Made by a program: the position numbers and the translations under genes. DNA of 64,000 bases, from assembly GCA_002840535.1 (NCBI GenBank), contig PHBH01000025.1, positions 17,592-81,591 on the forward strand. The letters run 5' to 3'. The notes under the pieces are model-generated. The model did no database searches and was not told the origin of the DNA. It saw only the letters and a program-made list of their open reading frames with translations. Shown piece by piece: positions 51,627 to 61,054 of the stretch (within the stretch, counting starts at the first letter, position 1; each line of letters starts with the position of its first letter). Origin of the DNA: Deltaproteobacteria bacterium HGW-Deltaproteobacteria-15. GTDB taxonomy: Bacteria > Desulfobacterota > DSM-4660 > Desulfatiglandales > HGW-15.

Positions 51627-52489
51627 CCCAGGTATTCCAAAAACCCCTTGACGGCAGTGCTCAGAAAAGACATCTCCCTTTCCTGCTCTGCAGGGGTCAT
51701 GATGTCAAAGGCTCTGAGCTCGGGGTCTGATCGCAGGATTTCCCGGATGCAGCGCTGGACGAGATCCTCGGTCGATTTGGAGATTTCTCTTTCCAGAACG
51801 ATTTTCCAAAACAAGATCTGGTTCCGCGCCCTATGGAGCATGGCCTTTGAGCTCGATGCCCGTGCAATATGCGCATAGCAGATGGGCTGGTCTTCGAGAT
51901 CGAGAAGACGATCGATGCTGTCGAGGGTTTCCTTCATGAAAAAAGGAGGAGGTGTTGCCTGGCGAAGGTATTCCCGGGTTTCGAGGTGGTAGTATACGCC
52001 TGCGGCTTCTCCTGCAAAGAGATTTCCCTGGTAAACGAAGCTCAAATGATGCACGGCATGGCCGGGAGTCTCTATCACCCGCAGCCCCGGGACATCGCAG
52101 TCGGTGTGTGGAATGATTTTTTTTGCGTCTACCGGCCTGGCTTGGCCATAAACCAGGGCGAGGTCTCCCAGGGTCTTCAGACTGGCATCCCACAATCTCG
52201 AGGGGTCGACCAGGTGCCGTATGCCTTTTGCGTGGCATATGACCTTTGCCATGGGGAAGTGCCCCAGGAATTCGGCCAGCCCGCCGGCATGGTCCAGGTG
52301 GATATGAGTGATGAGGACGTAGTCAATCGACTTCATGCCCAGGGCGGAGAGATCTTCCACGAGTCCTTCTATCGAAGAGGCGGGGCCGACATCAGTGATG
52401 ATGTTCGGTTCGCGGCCGCATACCCACGAGCCCATGAACTCTTTCAAGGTGGGGGATTTTTGTCTCAATGGAATAAGTATGGGATTCAT
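51602..52489 (-). CDS. Metallo-beta-lactamase-fold hydrolase
   Basis: 295 residues. Metal motif ITHIHLDHAGGLAEFL, then VICHAKGIRHLVDPSRLWD, ETPGHAVHHLSFVYQG and LFAGEAAGVYY, typical of glyoxalase II-like/MBL hydrolases. The C-terminal helices carry CYAHIARASSSKAML. Substrate unknown. It overlaps the upstream auxiliary-lipoprotein gene by 4 bases, so it is co-translated with the Mla operon and may be part of it. C-terminal residues come from a heptamer array. Confidence 0.85.
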   Translation of the reverse strand: MNPILIPLRQKSPTLKEFMGSWVCGREPNIITDVGPASSIEGLVEDLSALGMKSIDYVLITHIHLDHAGGLAEFLGHFPMAKVICHAKGIRHLVDPSRLWDASLKTLGDLALVYGQARPVDAKKIIPHTDCDVPGLRVIETPGHAVHHLSFVYQGNLFAGEAAGVYYHLETREYLRQATPPPFFMKETLDSIDRLLDLEDQPICYAHIARASSSKAMLHRARNQILFWKIVLEREISKSTEDLVQRCIREILRSDPELRAFDIMTPAEQEREMSFLSTAVKGFLEYLGKEVRSKQ

Positions 52490-53124
52490 AGCTTGGAATT
52501 TCTTCCTTTCAGCGCATCATGGACGTCTGTGATGACCCTGGCGGAAAGGTCCGCCATGGCCTGGCTCATTGCCCCGGCCAGTGCCCTCGGGTTTCTCTCC
52601 TCGCAGATCTTCTTTGCATGATATGTTTTTTCAAAGAGGATCCTCTTTGAAACATCGGGTTGATTCGCCTCCAGCAGGCTCACACTGAATGTCAACACCG
52701 CCTCCCATGCATCATCGAGATCCGACTCCAGGAACTCATCCACGGACCCTTCCAGTTCAAACATCCCCTCCCTGCCGGAATCATGGGGGAGAACGCCGGT
52801 GAAGAGGCCTGAAAACTTGAGATCTCTCGAAAGGAAGTAGGTGACCAGATCCGCCGGCGTGCTCCGCCACCGGTGATACACATACGCGTCCCTTGCAAAG
52901 GGTTTTTCTCTGTAAATAATTTGCCTGGTATCGTACTGAGGCGCAGCGCTGAAACGGTTCACCTTGAGTACAACGGGGAGGAGAGAAAGCTTCTCCCATG
53001 CGGGAAGGGCATACTCCAGCGAATAGTGCTCGATTTTTGGGCTTGGACGGCTCAACCCTGAGCAGGACGCCAGAGTAAGGGCAATTCCAGCCGCCAAGAG
53101 GGCGGTTATCTTTCGGAAACCCAT
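52486..53124 (-). CDS. ABC-transport auxiliary lipoprotein (PqiC/ABC_trans_aux-like)
   Basis: 212 residues. Lipoprotein signal with lipobox ALTLASCSG, then the family opening KIEHYSLEY, RFSAAPQYDTRQIIYR and WRSTPADLVTYFLSRDL. Members work with MCE/Mla-type transporters, probably at the outer membrane or as a periplasmic bridge. Start ATG 53124, preceded by AAAGGAGAAAG. Directly downstream of mlaD; takes the role that MlaC or MlaA genes, absent here, would have. Confidence 0.85.
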   Translation of the reverse strand: MGFRKITALLAAGIALTLASCSGLSRPSPKIEHYSLEYALPAWEKLSLLPVVLKVNRFSAAPQYDTRQIIYREKPFARDAYVYHRWRSTPADLVTYFLSRDLKFSGLFTGVLPHDSGREGMFELEGSVDEFLESDLDDAWEAVLTFSVSLLEANQPDVSKRILFEKTYHAKKICEERNPRALAGAMSQAMADLSARVITDVHDALKGRNSKL

Positions 53125-53192
53125 CGCTTTCTCCTTTGAAAACTTCGGCTCGGTGAAACAGAGGGTTGATGATCTCCAGAGTTTCCCGCACA

Positions 53193-54212
53193 TCACTTGT
53201 TCCTGCCCTTTTCCAGTTCAATTTTTCGCGGCACGGGGGCATCGCCCAGAAGAAGCTGGGACGGCTGGTCCATGAGAAGCTCTATCAGACTGTTCAGATT
53301 CGCACTTGCCTGGGCGAGATTCTGCACGGTGACCACGAGGTTCTTTTTCAAATGCGAGACCGTCTCGTCGGTCCCCGCGACCAGTGAAGAGCCTTTCCCC
53401 ATCAGGATGTTCGCATTCTCGATCGCACTCCTGAGCTGATCAAGCGTGGCGCGGATGGTCTGCTGCTTCTCTGCAAGGATGCCCTCCGCATTTACAAACA
53501 TCTTTTCAGCGGAAGTCGCGGCGCTGCTTCCTTTCTGGAGAACGCTGTTCAAGGAAATGGTGGCCTGTTCAGCGCCGGCCAGGATGGACTGCCATTTGTT
53601 GTCTGCCAGAATGCGGTTCATGGAGTCGAGACTGGCCTCGGCCTTTCGAATGAGGCCCTTCAGGTCGATATCAGTGACTGTCTGATCGATCCTTTCAAGG
53701 CTGTTCTTGATCCTGAGGGCGATGCCTTGGAAATCGATTCCGTTGATTTTCACCAGGATATCGTCGACACCTTGCAGGAACTGGCTTATATCGGAAGGCT
53801 TGGAAGCCACGATGGGGTATTCAGAAGGAAAACTGAGAGGCGGTGAACGATCCGGTTCTCCCTTTTTTAATCGGTCCAGCTCTATGAACATTGCGCCGGT
53901 GATGCCCACCGATTTCAATTGAGCCACAATATCCCTCTCCAGCTCCTGTCCCGTCTCGATCTTCAGAACCACCTTGATGAGTTTTGAATCCGGGGCAACC
54001 TCGATCCGGTCCACCCTGCCCACCGGAACCCCGCGGTACTTGACGGACGAGTCGATGTCGAGCCCCTGCACGGATTCATTGAAGTAGGTTACATAGTAAT
54101 GGCCCTTCTGGAGAAAACGGGACATGCCGAGCCAGACAAAGGCGATCACGGCAATGCCTAAGCCGCTGGCAACGAACAACCCGACTGCGAATTTTGTCTT
54201 TTGAGAAGCCAT
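53193..54212 (-). CDS. mlaD: MlaD/MCE-domain phospholipid-transport protein
   Basis: 339 residues. N-terminal membrane anchor (FAVGLFVASGLGIAVIAFVWLG) and an MCE domain (about 40-120: YFNESVQGLDIDSSVKYRGV, GRVDRIEVAPDSKLIK). The long C-terminal part is helical (SLERIDQTVTDIDLKGLIRK, TLDQLRSAIENANILMGKG), longer than E. coli MlaD and more like PqiB/Mce-type proteins that may form a needle or tunnel across the periplasm. Partner of MlaF and MlaE. Confidence 0.9.
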   Translation of the reverse strand: MASQKTKFAVGLFVASGLGIAVIAFVWLGMSRFLQKGHYYVTYFNESVQGLDIDSSVKYRGVPVGRVDRIEVAPDSKLIKVVLKIETGQELERDIVAQLKSVGITGAMFIELDRLKKGEPDRSPPLSFPSEYPIVASKPSDISQFLQGVDDILVKINGIDFQGIALRIKNSLERIDQTVTDIDLKGLIRKAEASLDSMNRILADNKWQSILAGAEQATISLNSVLQKGSSAATSAEKMFVNAEGILAEKQQTIRATLDQLRSAIENANILMGKGSSLVAGTDETVSHLKKNLVVTVQNLAQASANLNSLIELLMDQPSQLLLGDAPVPRKIELEKGRNK

Positions 54213-54248
54213 TCAAATCCTTTCAGGACCCAACCGCTGCACGCTTCT

Positions 54249-54396
54249 GCCACGAAGGCACAAAGCCACGAAGTTCTCCATCAATGGGGCATGAAATAGT
54301 TCGCTTCTGCAGCCATGGGGCTTTCTTCGTTCCGACTCTACCGGCCTTTTCTTTTCCAGCAAATGGCCTTTCTTTGTGCCTTTGTGTCTTCGTGGC
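54249..54396. repeat. Inverted 8-bp-unit arrays (CCACGAAG / CTTTGTGT type)
   Basis: Left arm from 54249 with units CCACGAAG, GCACAAAG, CCACGAAG; right arm (54372-54396) CTTTGTGC, CTTTGTGT, CTTCGTGG. It lies between mlaF and mlaD. A second copy lies at 55176-55238. Confidence 0.75.
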
Positions 54397-54402
54397 CGAT
54401 TT

Positions 54403-55155
54403 TCATTCGGGTAATCGATTGAAAAACCGCCGGACAAAAGGGTTCCGGCTGTGATCTCTGAGATACCCGGGGTCCCCCTCTGCGATGATTCCCTTGCTGA
54501 TTTTGTCCAGCATGATGATCCTGTGGGCCACGGCAAATATGCTCTGAAGTTCATGGGTGACAATGACCATAGTCGTTCCAAAGCTCTTGTTGAGATGGAT
54601 GATCAGATTGTCCAACTCCGCCGATGTCACCGGATCGAGACCGGCAGAGGGTTCATCGAAGAAAAGGATCTTGGGATTGAGGGCCATGGCTCTTGCAAGG
54701 CCCGCTCTCTTCTTCATGCCCCCGCTGATCTCAGAAGGGAGGTAGTTCTCGAATCCTCCCAGGTCCACCAGGTTCAGCTTCATCGTGACGAGCGTGGCGA
54801 CATGCGCAGGGGAGAGAGACGTGTACTCCAGAATGGGCAGGGCCACGTTTTCCGCAATGGACATGGACCCCAGCAGAGCGCCGCTCTGATAGAGGATGCC
54901 GATCTTTCGAAGAACCTGTTGATAGGTTTCCTCATCCCCATTGGTCAACTCCTGCCCGTCGATCACCACCTGTCCGGAGATCGGAGGGATCAACCCGATC
55001 AGGTGCTTCAAAAGCGTGCTCTTCCCACAGCCGCTCCCGCCGAGAATGACGAAAATCTCCCCCTCGTACACATCGAAGGAGATGTCTTTCAGAATTACGT
55101 TTTCCCCGTATCCTGCGACAAGATTTTTGACCTGAATGATCCCGTTTCTTCCCAT
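54403..55155 (-). CDS. mlaF: MlaF-type ABC transporter ATPase
   Basis: 250 residues. Walker A LGGSGCGKSTL, signature EISGGMKKRAGLARAM (the MlaF form with GGM), Walker B KILFFDEPSAGLDPVTS, and switch His in VIVTHEL. Powers phospholipid movement through MlaE/MlaD. ATG 55155 is preferred; an upstream TTG/GTG at 55182/55179 would need codons lying within the 8-bp repeat. Confidence 0.93.
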   Translation of the reverse strand: MGRNGIIQVKNLVAGYGENVILKDISFDVYEGEIFVILGGSGCGKSTLLKHLIGLIPPISGQVVIDGQELTNGDEETYQQVLRKIGILYQSGALLGSMSIAENVALPILEYTSLSPAHVATLVTMKLNLVDLGGFENYLPSEISGGMKKRAGLARAMALNPKILFFDEPSAGLDPVTSAELDNLIIHLNKSFGTTMVIVTHELQSIFAVAHRIIMLDKISKGIIAEGDPGYLRDHSRNPFVRRFFNRLPE

Positions 55156-55175
55156 ATTGAAAAACTTGAATTCTG

Positions 55176-55238
55176 CCACCAAGACACTAAGGCACGAAGA
55201 AGGAAAATTTTGCTCTTTGTGTCTTCGCGTCTTTGTGG
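55176..55238. repeat. Inverted 8-bp-unit arrays between mlaE and mlaF
   Basis: Left arm CCACCAAG, ACACTAAG, GCACGAAG (55176-55199); right arm CTTTGTGT, CTTCGCGT, CTTTGTGG (55215-55238). The RNA would fold into a hairpin of ~24 imperfect pairs inside the operon. Confidence 0.8.
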
Positions 55239-55254
55239 CGGTTCTTTTTTCCCT

Positions 55255-56397
55255 TCACCAGTAACGCAAGACTACCGAAAACATGGAATCCGTAAGGATA
55301 ATAAGGAAAATACTGCTGACAACGGCCGAGGTGGTCGCCTGGCCTACGGATGCGGCTCCCCCCTGCACCTGGAACCCCCGCAGACATCCGATCCAGGCAA
55401 TGAGCATGGCGAACACGCCGCTTTTCACGAGACCCAGGGTGATATCGAAACTGCTCAGAGTTTTCATGGTTTGCGACATGTACGAGCTTGTGGTCAGATC
55501 CAGCATGGTAACCCCCACCAGCAGACCGCCCAGGATCGCGAACACATCCGAGAACAATGTCAGCATCGGGACGACGATCACGGCAGCGATAAGCTTCGGA
55601 AGCACCAGAAAGCGCGTGGGATCGAATCCCATTGTAAACAGGGCGTCCACTTCCTCGGAGATCTTCATTGTGCCGATTTCTGCGGCAAAGGAGGAACCGG
55701 ATCTTCCAGCCACGATGATTGCGGTCATTATGGGCCCCAGCTCGCGGACCATGGAGAGACTGACGAGGGAGGCCACATAGATGTTGGCGCCGAATTGCTT
55801 GAGCTGAACCGAAGACATGAATGCCATGATCAGCCCGAGAAGAAAGCTGATCAGACACACAATGGGCAGGGCATCCACGCCCGTTCTCTGCATGCAGGAG
55901 AAGGTATCCTCTGTCCGAAGAGATCTCGGGTGGCGGCAAACGTAAAGGAGAGCCAGGACAATCGCACCAATGAACGAGATGAGGTAGCGAAAATCCTTAA
56001 CATGAGCAATCGCCGAATCTCCCAGCCGTACCAGTACCCCTGTTTTCTTCTTCTTCGGAAGAGAGGCTTCTTTCTCAAGTTTTTCAAATTGAAAGGTTTT
56101 CAGGACCTGTTGGATCTCGACGCTCGGATTCTCCAAACGAAAAGCGCCATTGGTCCTCATCATCAACCTCTTTAGCTCGATGAGAACCAGAGCCCCGAAG
56201 TCATCCAGAAACGTCACTTTGGACAGTTCAACCGCGAGAGAGGAAGGAGGGGCCTCTGCAAAGAAACCATCCAATTCCCTCAGCAGCACAGGAGAACGAT
56301 CGGCATCCATCCTGCCCCAGAGGTGAAGAACCACGCCCCCATCCTCTACGCTGGCCGCTTCGAAAAAATGCGATCGATGAATCGAGGGAGTGCTCAT
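55255..56397 (-). CDS. mlaE: MlaE-type permease with N-terminal STAS domain
   Basis: 380 residues. The first ~110 residues are a STAS-like domain (VVLHLWGRMDADRSPVLLRE, VTFLDDFGALVLIELKRL), a function kept as a separate MlaB protein in E. coli. The remainder is the MlaE permease with five hydrophobic helices and ELGPIMTAIIVAGRSGSSFA and EIGTMKISEEVDALFTMGFD. STAS-MlaE fusions are known in several lineages. ATG overlaps the stop of the upstream sensor gene by 4 bases. Confidence 0.92.
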   Translation of the reverse strand: MSTPSIHRSHFFEAASVEDGGVVLHLWGRMDADRSPVLLRELDGFFAEAPPSSLAVELSKVTFLDDFGALVLIELKRLMMRTNGAFRLENPSVEIQQVLKTFQFEKLEKEASLPKKKKTGVLVRLGDSAIAHVKDFRYLISFIGAIVLALLYVCRHPRSLRTEDTFSCMQRTGVDALPIVCLISFLLGLIMAFMSSVQLKQFGANIYVASLVSLSMVRELGPIMTAIIVAGRSGSSFAAEIGTMKISEEVDALFTMGFDPTRFLVLPKLIAAVIVVPMLTLFSDVFAILGGLLVGVTMLDLTTSSYMSQTMKTLSSFDITLGLVKSGVFAMLIAWIGCLRGFQVQGGAASVGQATTSAVVSSIFLIILTDSMFSVVLRYW

Positions 56398-57710
56398 GAC
56401 TGAAGTTTCCTGATTTGGAACCTTCTCAAGTCCTCTTCCGTGACACTGTAGGTCTTTTTCAAAACTCCCATGTTCACCTGGAAAACAAGCCAGCCGAGAA
56501 CCTGCCCCTCTTTTTCCATCTCAAACGCGAGCTCTATGGAACGGTGCCCCATGGGGTGTTCTTTGTCGGCCCTGTAGAGGACAAGGACTCTCATGGGAGA
56601 TCTATCGCTCCCCTGGAAATCTATTCCAGCATAGCTGCTGCCCACCATTGCTCCCTCTTCCGATTCCCCACGCGGTGAAAAGTAATCGAAAACCCTTTTT
56701 TCCCTGTCCAGCAGCACGATCCCGGAATGGAAGGTTTCCTCCGGATCGATCATCTCGAAAAATTCCTTCAAAATTGGATTGCTCCTGGTCCTGTCACCGA
56801 TCCCAAAGGTGTCCAGCAGGAGGGACTTGAGAAGGAGATAATCCTTCGCGAATTGAGCTCTGAGCTCGTTTTTCTTTACATCGACGTTTTCTATGCCTTT
56901 GGATACATATGGGTAGACAAAGAAGAGTGACCCGCCGAGGAGACAAAGCAGGATCAGAGACGGGATCAGCCAGTTCCTGAGTCTCCTATAGCTCCGTTCC
57001 AGTTTCTGGATGGAAGTCACGTCCCGGCCCAGGGACAGGACTCCCTGAAAATTATGATGCCCGTCGTAGAGAACTGTGGTGCTCGTGGATACGTACAGAG
57101 CCCCTCTTTCAGGATGTTTGATCTTCAATATCTTTTCCCGCACGGAATACCGCGACTGAACCTCTTCCAGGAAGCTTCTGTAAATCTGAGGCTCCTCATA
57201 GATCTCCTCCATCTGGCGGTCGTGCATCTGTTGCCACTGCCTGCCGTAGAGTCTCTCCGCCGCACTGTTCCAGGTCATGATCCTGCCTTCCCTGTCGGTC
57301 AGGACAACGGCATCCGGCAATTGATCGCAGAACTCCCTGAGACCGAAGAGCATCTGGCTGGTCTCATCGAGCCGATGTGCCAGATGTTTGGTGATCCTGT
57401 TGCCCACCTCAGGGAACTCGCTGAGAAAGCTCGTGATCCTTTCCTTCGGAACACGGATGGCTTTGACCCGATCCGTTGCCTTTGCAGAGGCGGTTCTTCT
57501 TCCCCCCAGGAGAAAGGAGATTTCTCCGAACACGGCGCCCTGCTCGGCGACCTCGGAAATCTTCTTGTTCCCTTTCAGAAAGTCCACGCTTCCCGAAACC
57601 AGGATATACAGCTCCTGGGAATCGTCTCCTTCGAGAAAGAGAATCTCCCCCTCCTTGAAGGTGGCCATGTATTTCGTCAAATCGGGATTTTTCGTTATTT
57701 CTTCCAGCAT
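56394..57710 (-). CDS. Membrane protein with cyclic-nucleotide-binding and PAS domains
   Basis: 438 residues. CNB domain (about 15-115: FKEGEILFLEGDDSQELYIL, GEISFLLGGRRTASA), PAS domain (about 130-235: LPDAVVLTDREGRIMTWNSA), one transmembrane helix (about 245-268: WLIPSLILLCLLGGSLFFVY), then a ~165-residue probably periplasmic domain. No kinase, cyclase or HTH output is seen, so the signal may pass by protein contact. It heads the Mla operon (ATGA overlap with mlaE) behind a good promoter at 57748-57776, suggesting control of lipid transport or use of the operon as a signal. Confidence 0.85.
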   Translation of the reverse strand: MLEEITKNPDLTKYMATFKEGEILFLEGDDSQELYILVSGSVDFLKGNKKISEVAEQGAVFGEISFLLGGRRTASAKATDRVKAIRVPKERITSFLSEFPEVGNRITKHLAHRLDETSQMLFGLREFCDQLPDAVVLTDREGRIMTWNSAAERLYGRQWQQMHDRQMEEIYEEPQIYRSFLEEVQSRYSVREKILKIKHPERGALYVSTSTTVLYDGHHNFQGVLSLGRDVTSIQKLERSYRRLRNWLIPSLILLCLLGGSLFFVYPYVSKGIENVDVKKNELRAQFAKDYLLLKSLLLDTFGIGDRTRSNPILKEFFEMIDPEETFHSGIVLLDREKRVFDYFSPRGESEEGAMVGSSYAGIDFQGSDRSPMRVLVLYRADKEHPMGHRSIELAFEMEKEGQVLGWLVFQVNMGVLKKTYSVTEEDLRRFQIRKLQS

Positions 57711-57747
57711 CGGGAATCACTTGAGGATCTCGGGAAATTGAGAGGGC

Positions 57748-57776
57748 AGTATAGGGCACTGAAAATATTGAGTCAA
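57748..57776 (-). promoter_or_regulatory. Sigma-70 promoter of the CNB-PAS/Mla operon
   Basis: Minus strand: TTGACT (57771-57776), 17-base spacer, TATACT (57748-57753); the start would be near 57741, about 30 bases before the ATG at 57710. The rest of the divergent gap to 58040 shows no gene; AAAGGAG before rmuC is the only other clear signal. Confidence 0.7.
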
Positions 57777-58040
57777 GTAATCGCAACGGATGAGTGGAGA
57801 TCTCCTGAGTGCAGGCATACACCTGGAGCAACCTCCCGGTTGCGATTCCTTCGGCTCAGAAAGTCATCTCGAGCAGGAGCGCTCCTGCAGGCGGCTGAGA
57901 ATGCGTGGAATCGATTGTCGCGGACCGAGGCTCAGCTTTCTCCTGGGGATTGACCGTATCGTTCTGGATCAGGAAATGGTATATCTGCCCTGGCCGGGTA
58001 ACCGGCGCAAAAACGGGTTCAAGCACAAAGGAGTCGATGA

Positions 58041-59579
58041 ATGAGTACCTCGATCCAATTCGTTTACATGGCAGCAGGACTGGCCATCGGCGCGATTATC
58101 GCCTGGCTGATCTTCAGGGGCAGGATTCAGCAACTGCGGGTTCAAGGAGATTCGGAGCGTGCCGTCCTGAGCGAGCGAATCCAGGTTCGGGAGCAGCAGA
58201 TCGAGGAGTTGAGACGGTCGATTGAAAATCTGACCGGCGAAGTCGGCAGGCACATGGAGGAGTTGAAAGGAGAGTCGAAAAAGAGGTCTGCTGCAGAAGA
58301 GAGAAATCTGCGGATCCCGGATCTGGAATCCAGGCTCAAATTCAAAGAGGAAGAGCTCTACAGAGTACAAGGCGAGTGCACGGGCCTCCGGGAGAAGATC
58401 TCCGGGCTGGGGACAAAGCTGGATGAGGAGAGGAAAGCGGCGGAAGAGAAACTGGCAGTGCTGGATGAGGCGCAGCAGAAGCTGTCGGATGCCTTCCAGG
58501 CGCTATCCGCCGAGGCGTTGAGGTGCAACAACCAGTCCTTTCTTGACCTGGCGAAAGCCGCCCTGGAAAAATTTCAGGAAGGGGCGAGAGGGGACCTGGA
58601 AATGCGCCAGAAGGCCATCGACTCCCTGGTTCGCCCCTTGCAGGAGTCGCTGGAAAAGGTGGACGGCAAGATCCAGGAGATCGAGAAGATCCGAACCACT
58701 GCCTATGCCACACTGACCGAACAGATCAGGACACTGTCCACCACCCAGTGCCAGCTTCAGAGCGAGACTGCCAATCTGGTAAAGGCTCTCCGCAGCCCCA
58801 CGGTCAGGGGAAGGTGGGGGGAGATCCAACTGAAAAGAGTTGTGGAGATCGCCGGAATGGTCGAGTACTGCGACTTCGCTCAGCAGGAGTCGGTGACCAC
58901 CGGGGACGGCCGCCTTCGACCCGATATGGTGGTCAAGCTGCCCAACTCCAAGAATGTGGTGGTGGATTCCAAGGCGCCGCTCCAGGCTTACCTTGAGGCC
59001 TTGGAGTCCCCCAATGAAGAGACAAGGCTCCTCAAGCTCAAGGAGCACGCCAGACAGATCCGGACCCATTTGACCAAGCTGAGCAACAAGGCTTATTGGG
59101 ACCAGTTCCAGCCCACTCCGGAATTCGTTATCCTTTTTCTGCCGGGCGAGATCTTCTTCAGCGCAGCCCTTGAACAGGATCCGAGTCTCATCGAATTCGG
59201 CGTGGATCAGCGGGTAATCCTGGCGACCCCCACAACACTGATCGCCCTTCTACGCGCAGTGGCTTACGGATGGAGGCAGGAGCAGATTGCAGAGAACGCT
59301 CAGGCCATCAGCGAGCTCGGGAAGATCCTGTACGACAGGCTGCGGACGCTCTCCGGCCATTTTTCCGATATCCGCCGGGGGCTGGACCGCGCGATCGAAG
59401 CCTACAACAAGGCGGTTGGTTCCTTCGAGGGCAGAGTTCTGGTCTCCGCCCGGAGATTCAGGGATCTGGGCGCCTCGACGGGGGAGGAAATCGAAATCCT
59501 GGAGGAGGTCCAAAAGTCCACCCGCTCGATCTCCGATGACATGGCTCCTTCGGCCGAGCTGCCGGAAAAAGGAACTTAG
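58041..59579 (+). CDS. rmuC: DNA recombination protein RmuC family
   Basis: 512 residues. N-terminal membrane helix ([18 protein letters not shown]), a long coiled coil (about 30-190), then the RmuC nuclease-like domain: [59 protein letters not shown] and [20 protein letters not shown]. RmuC limits recombination at inverted repeats, which is of interest in this repeat-rich segment. ATG 58041 with AAAGGAG 7 bases upstream. Confidence 0.95.
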   Translation: MSTSIQFVYMAAGLAIGAIIAWLIFRGRIQQLRVQGDSERAVLSERIQVREQQIEELRRSIENLTGEVGRHMEELKGESKKRSAAEERNLRIPDLESRLKFKEEELYRVQGECTGLREKISGLGTKLDEERKAAEEKLAVLDEAQQKLSDAFQALSAEALRCNNQSFLDLAKAALEKFQEGARGDLEMRQKAIDSLVRPLQESLEKVDGKIQEIEKIRTTAYATLTEQIRTLSTTQCQLQSETANLVKALRSPTVRGRWGEIQLKRVVEIAGMVEYCDFAQQESVTTGDGRLRPDMVVKLPNSKNVVVDSKAPLQAYLEALESPNEETRLLKLKEHARQIRTHLTKLSNKAYWDQFQPTPEFVILFLPGEIFFSAALEQDPSLIEFGVDQRVILATPTTLIALLRAVAYGWRQEQIAENAQAISELGKILYDRLRTLSGHFSDIRRGLDRAIEAYNKAVGSFEGRVLVSARRFRDLGASTGEEIEILEEVQKSTRSISDDMAPSAELPEKGT

Positions 59580-59588
59580 CTTGAGACA

Positions 59589-59822
59589 CTAGACTCTGTC
59601 GCGCACCCCGGTCTCTCCCGCTCCTCTGGCGCAGCTGGCACAGCAGTAGAACTTGCCCTCCGCTTCAATGCCATGACCGATGATTTTGTTGCCGCAGTGG
59701 TCACATACGGGAGCCAGCTTGTTTATGGCGCATTCAAAGCTATCGAATATGTGTTTGCCGCCTGCTGCGATTACCTCGAAGGACTTGTCATAATCATTGC
59801 CGCATACTTCACATGTTGGCAT
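59589..59822 (-). CDS. Small zinc-ribbon protein (metallothionein-like family)
   Basis: 77 residues with Cys pairs CEVCGNDY, FECA, CDHCGNK and CCASCA plus His residues, enough for two zinc sites. Matches a widespread small family annotated as prokaryotic metallothionein-like; function unknown. Convergent with rmuC, 9 bases between stops; GGAGGAAG precedes its ATG. Confidence 0.85.
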   Translation of the reverse strand: MPTCEVCGNDYDKSFEVIAAGGKHIFDSFECAINKLAPVCDHCGNKIIGHGIEAEGKFYCCASCARGAGETGVRDRV

Positions 59823-59986
59823 AATCTTCCTCCTCTCGTAACCCTCGGCTTCTCCGGGCGCAGACCACCTCTGGAAGGCGCGAAGGGGATATTCTAAAAA
59901 TAACGAGGTTTTCGGCAGGCGTTAATGGGTGATATATAGTAAATTCACTTCCTATCGTTCATATCCTGCAAAGGAGAAGACAGAGT

Positions 59987-61027
59987 ATGAAAGCAATGGT
60001 CTTGAAGCAGTATCACCAACCCATGGAGTGGTTGGAGGTTGAAACGCCTTCAATAGGGGAAGAGGAAGTCCTGATCCAGGTAAAGGCTTGCGGCCTGTGC
60101 TATACCGACTTGAAAATCCAGAGAGGAGAAATCCCTCCCCCCATTGTGACCCTGCCCCATACACCCGGGCACGAGGTGGCCGGTATCGTTGTGGACGTGG
60201 GGAAGAGGGTCCAAGGCATCCGGAAAGGGGACGCAGGGGTCCTTTACATCTATGTCCCCTGCAAACGATGCGAACCCTGCCTGATCGGCCGTGAAAACCT
60301 CTGTCCCGACCTGAAGCGGATCGGATTCGAACTGCCGGGGGGGTATGCTCAGTATGTCAAGGCCCCGGCCTATGCCTTCTGCCCCTTTGACAAAGGGTTC
60401 TCCTTTGAGGAGATGTCGATCCTGACAGATGCCGTGGCGACTTCCTACCACGCCGTCGTAGCCCTGGCGGGCGTCAGACCGGGGCAGACCGTGCTCATCG
60501 TGGGGGCGGGCGGACTGGGAATCCATGGCGTTCAGATCGCCAAACTCTGCGGCGCAAAGGTCATTGTGGCGGACAAGAAGGAAAAGGCCTTGAGACTGGC
60601 GGAGCAGCACGGCGCGGACCACGTGGTCAGCGCGGGCAAATCTCCGTTGGAAACTGTCCGGGAAATCACTCACGGAATGGGCGTAGACGCAGTCCTCGAA
60701 TTCGTGGGGTCCAAAGAAACCATCGCATGGTCGCTCCCCAGTCTCAGAAAGGGTGGCAAGCTGATCATTGTCGGCTATGTTCCGGGCCAGCCGTTCCCCC
60801 TCGACACCATGGCCATGCACTACAATGAATGGGAGATAAAGGGGTCCCGCCTCTGCACAAAGGTGGAACTGCTCCATGTCATCCGGTTGGTGGAGGAAGG
60901 AAAAATCAGGCCCGTAGTTTCCAGGACCTTTCCAATGCAGGAGGCCAACGAGGCCCTCCTGGAACTGTCGAACGAGGGGACTGCGGGGAGGATCGTCTTG
61001 ACTAACAGAGAACCGCTAACCGAGTGA
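59987..61027 (+). CDS. Zinc-dependent alcohol dehydrogenase family oxidoreductase
   Basis: 346 residues of the medium-chain dehydrogenase family. Catalytic zinc ligands in CGLCYTDLK and GHEVAG; structural zinc Cys in CKRCEPCLIGRENLC; NAD(P) motif VLIVGAGGLGIHGVQIA. Cytoplasmic; substrate unknown. AAGGAGAAG before the start. The amidase gene follows 27 bases after. Confidence 0.93.
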   Translation: MKAMVLKQYHQPMEWLEVETPSIGEEEVLIQVKACGLCYTDLKIQRGEIPPPIVTLPHTPGHEVAGIVVDVGKRVQGIRKGDAGVLYIYVPCKRCEPCLIGRENLCPDLKRIGFELPGGYAQYVKAPAYAFCPFDKGFSFEEMSILTDAVATSYHAVVALAGVRPGQTVLIVGAGGLGIHGVQIAKLCGAKVIVADKKEKALRLAEQHGADHVVSAGKSPLETVREITHGMGVDAVLEFVGSKETIAWSLPSLRKGGKLIIVGYVPGQPFPLDTMAMHYNEWEIKGSRLCTKVELLHVIRLVEEGKIRPVVSRTFPMQEANEALLELSNEGTAGRIVLTNREPLTE

Positions 61028-61054
61028 ACCGCAAGAGCACAATCCGGAGGAACG

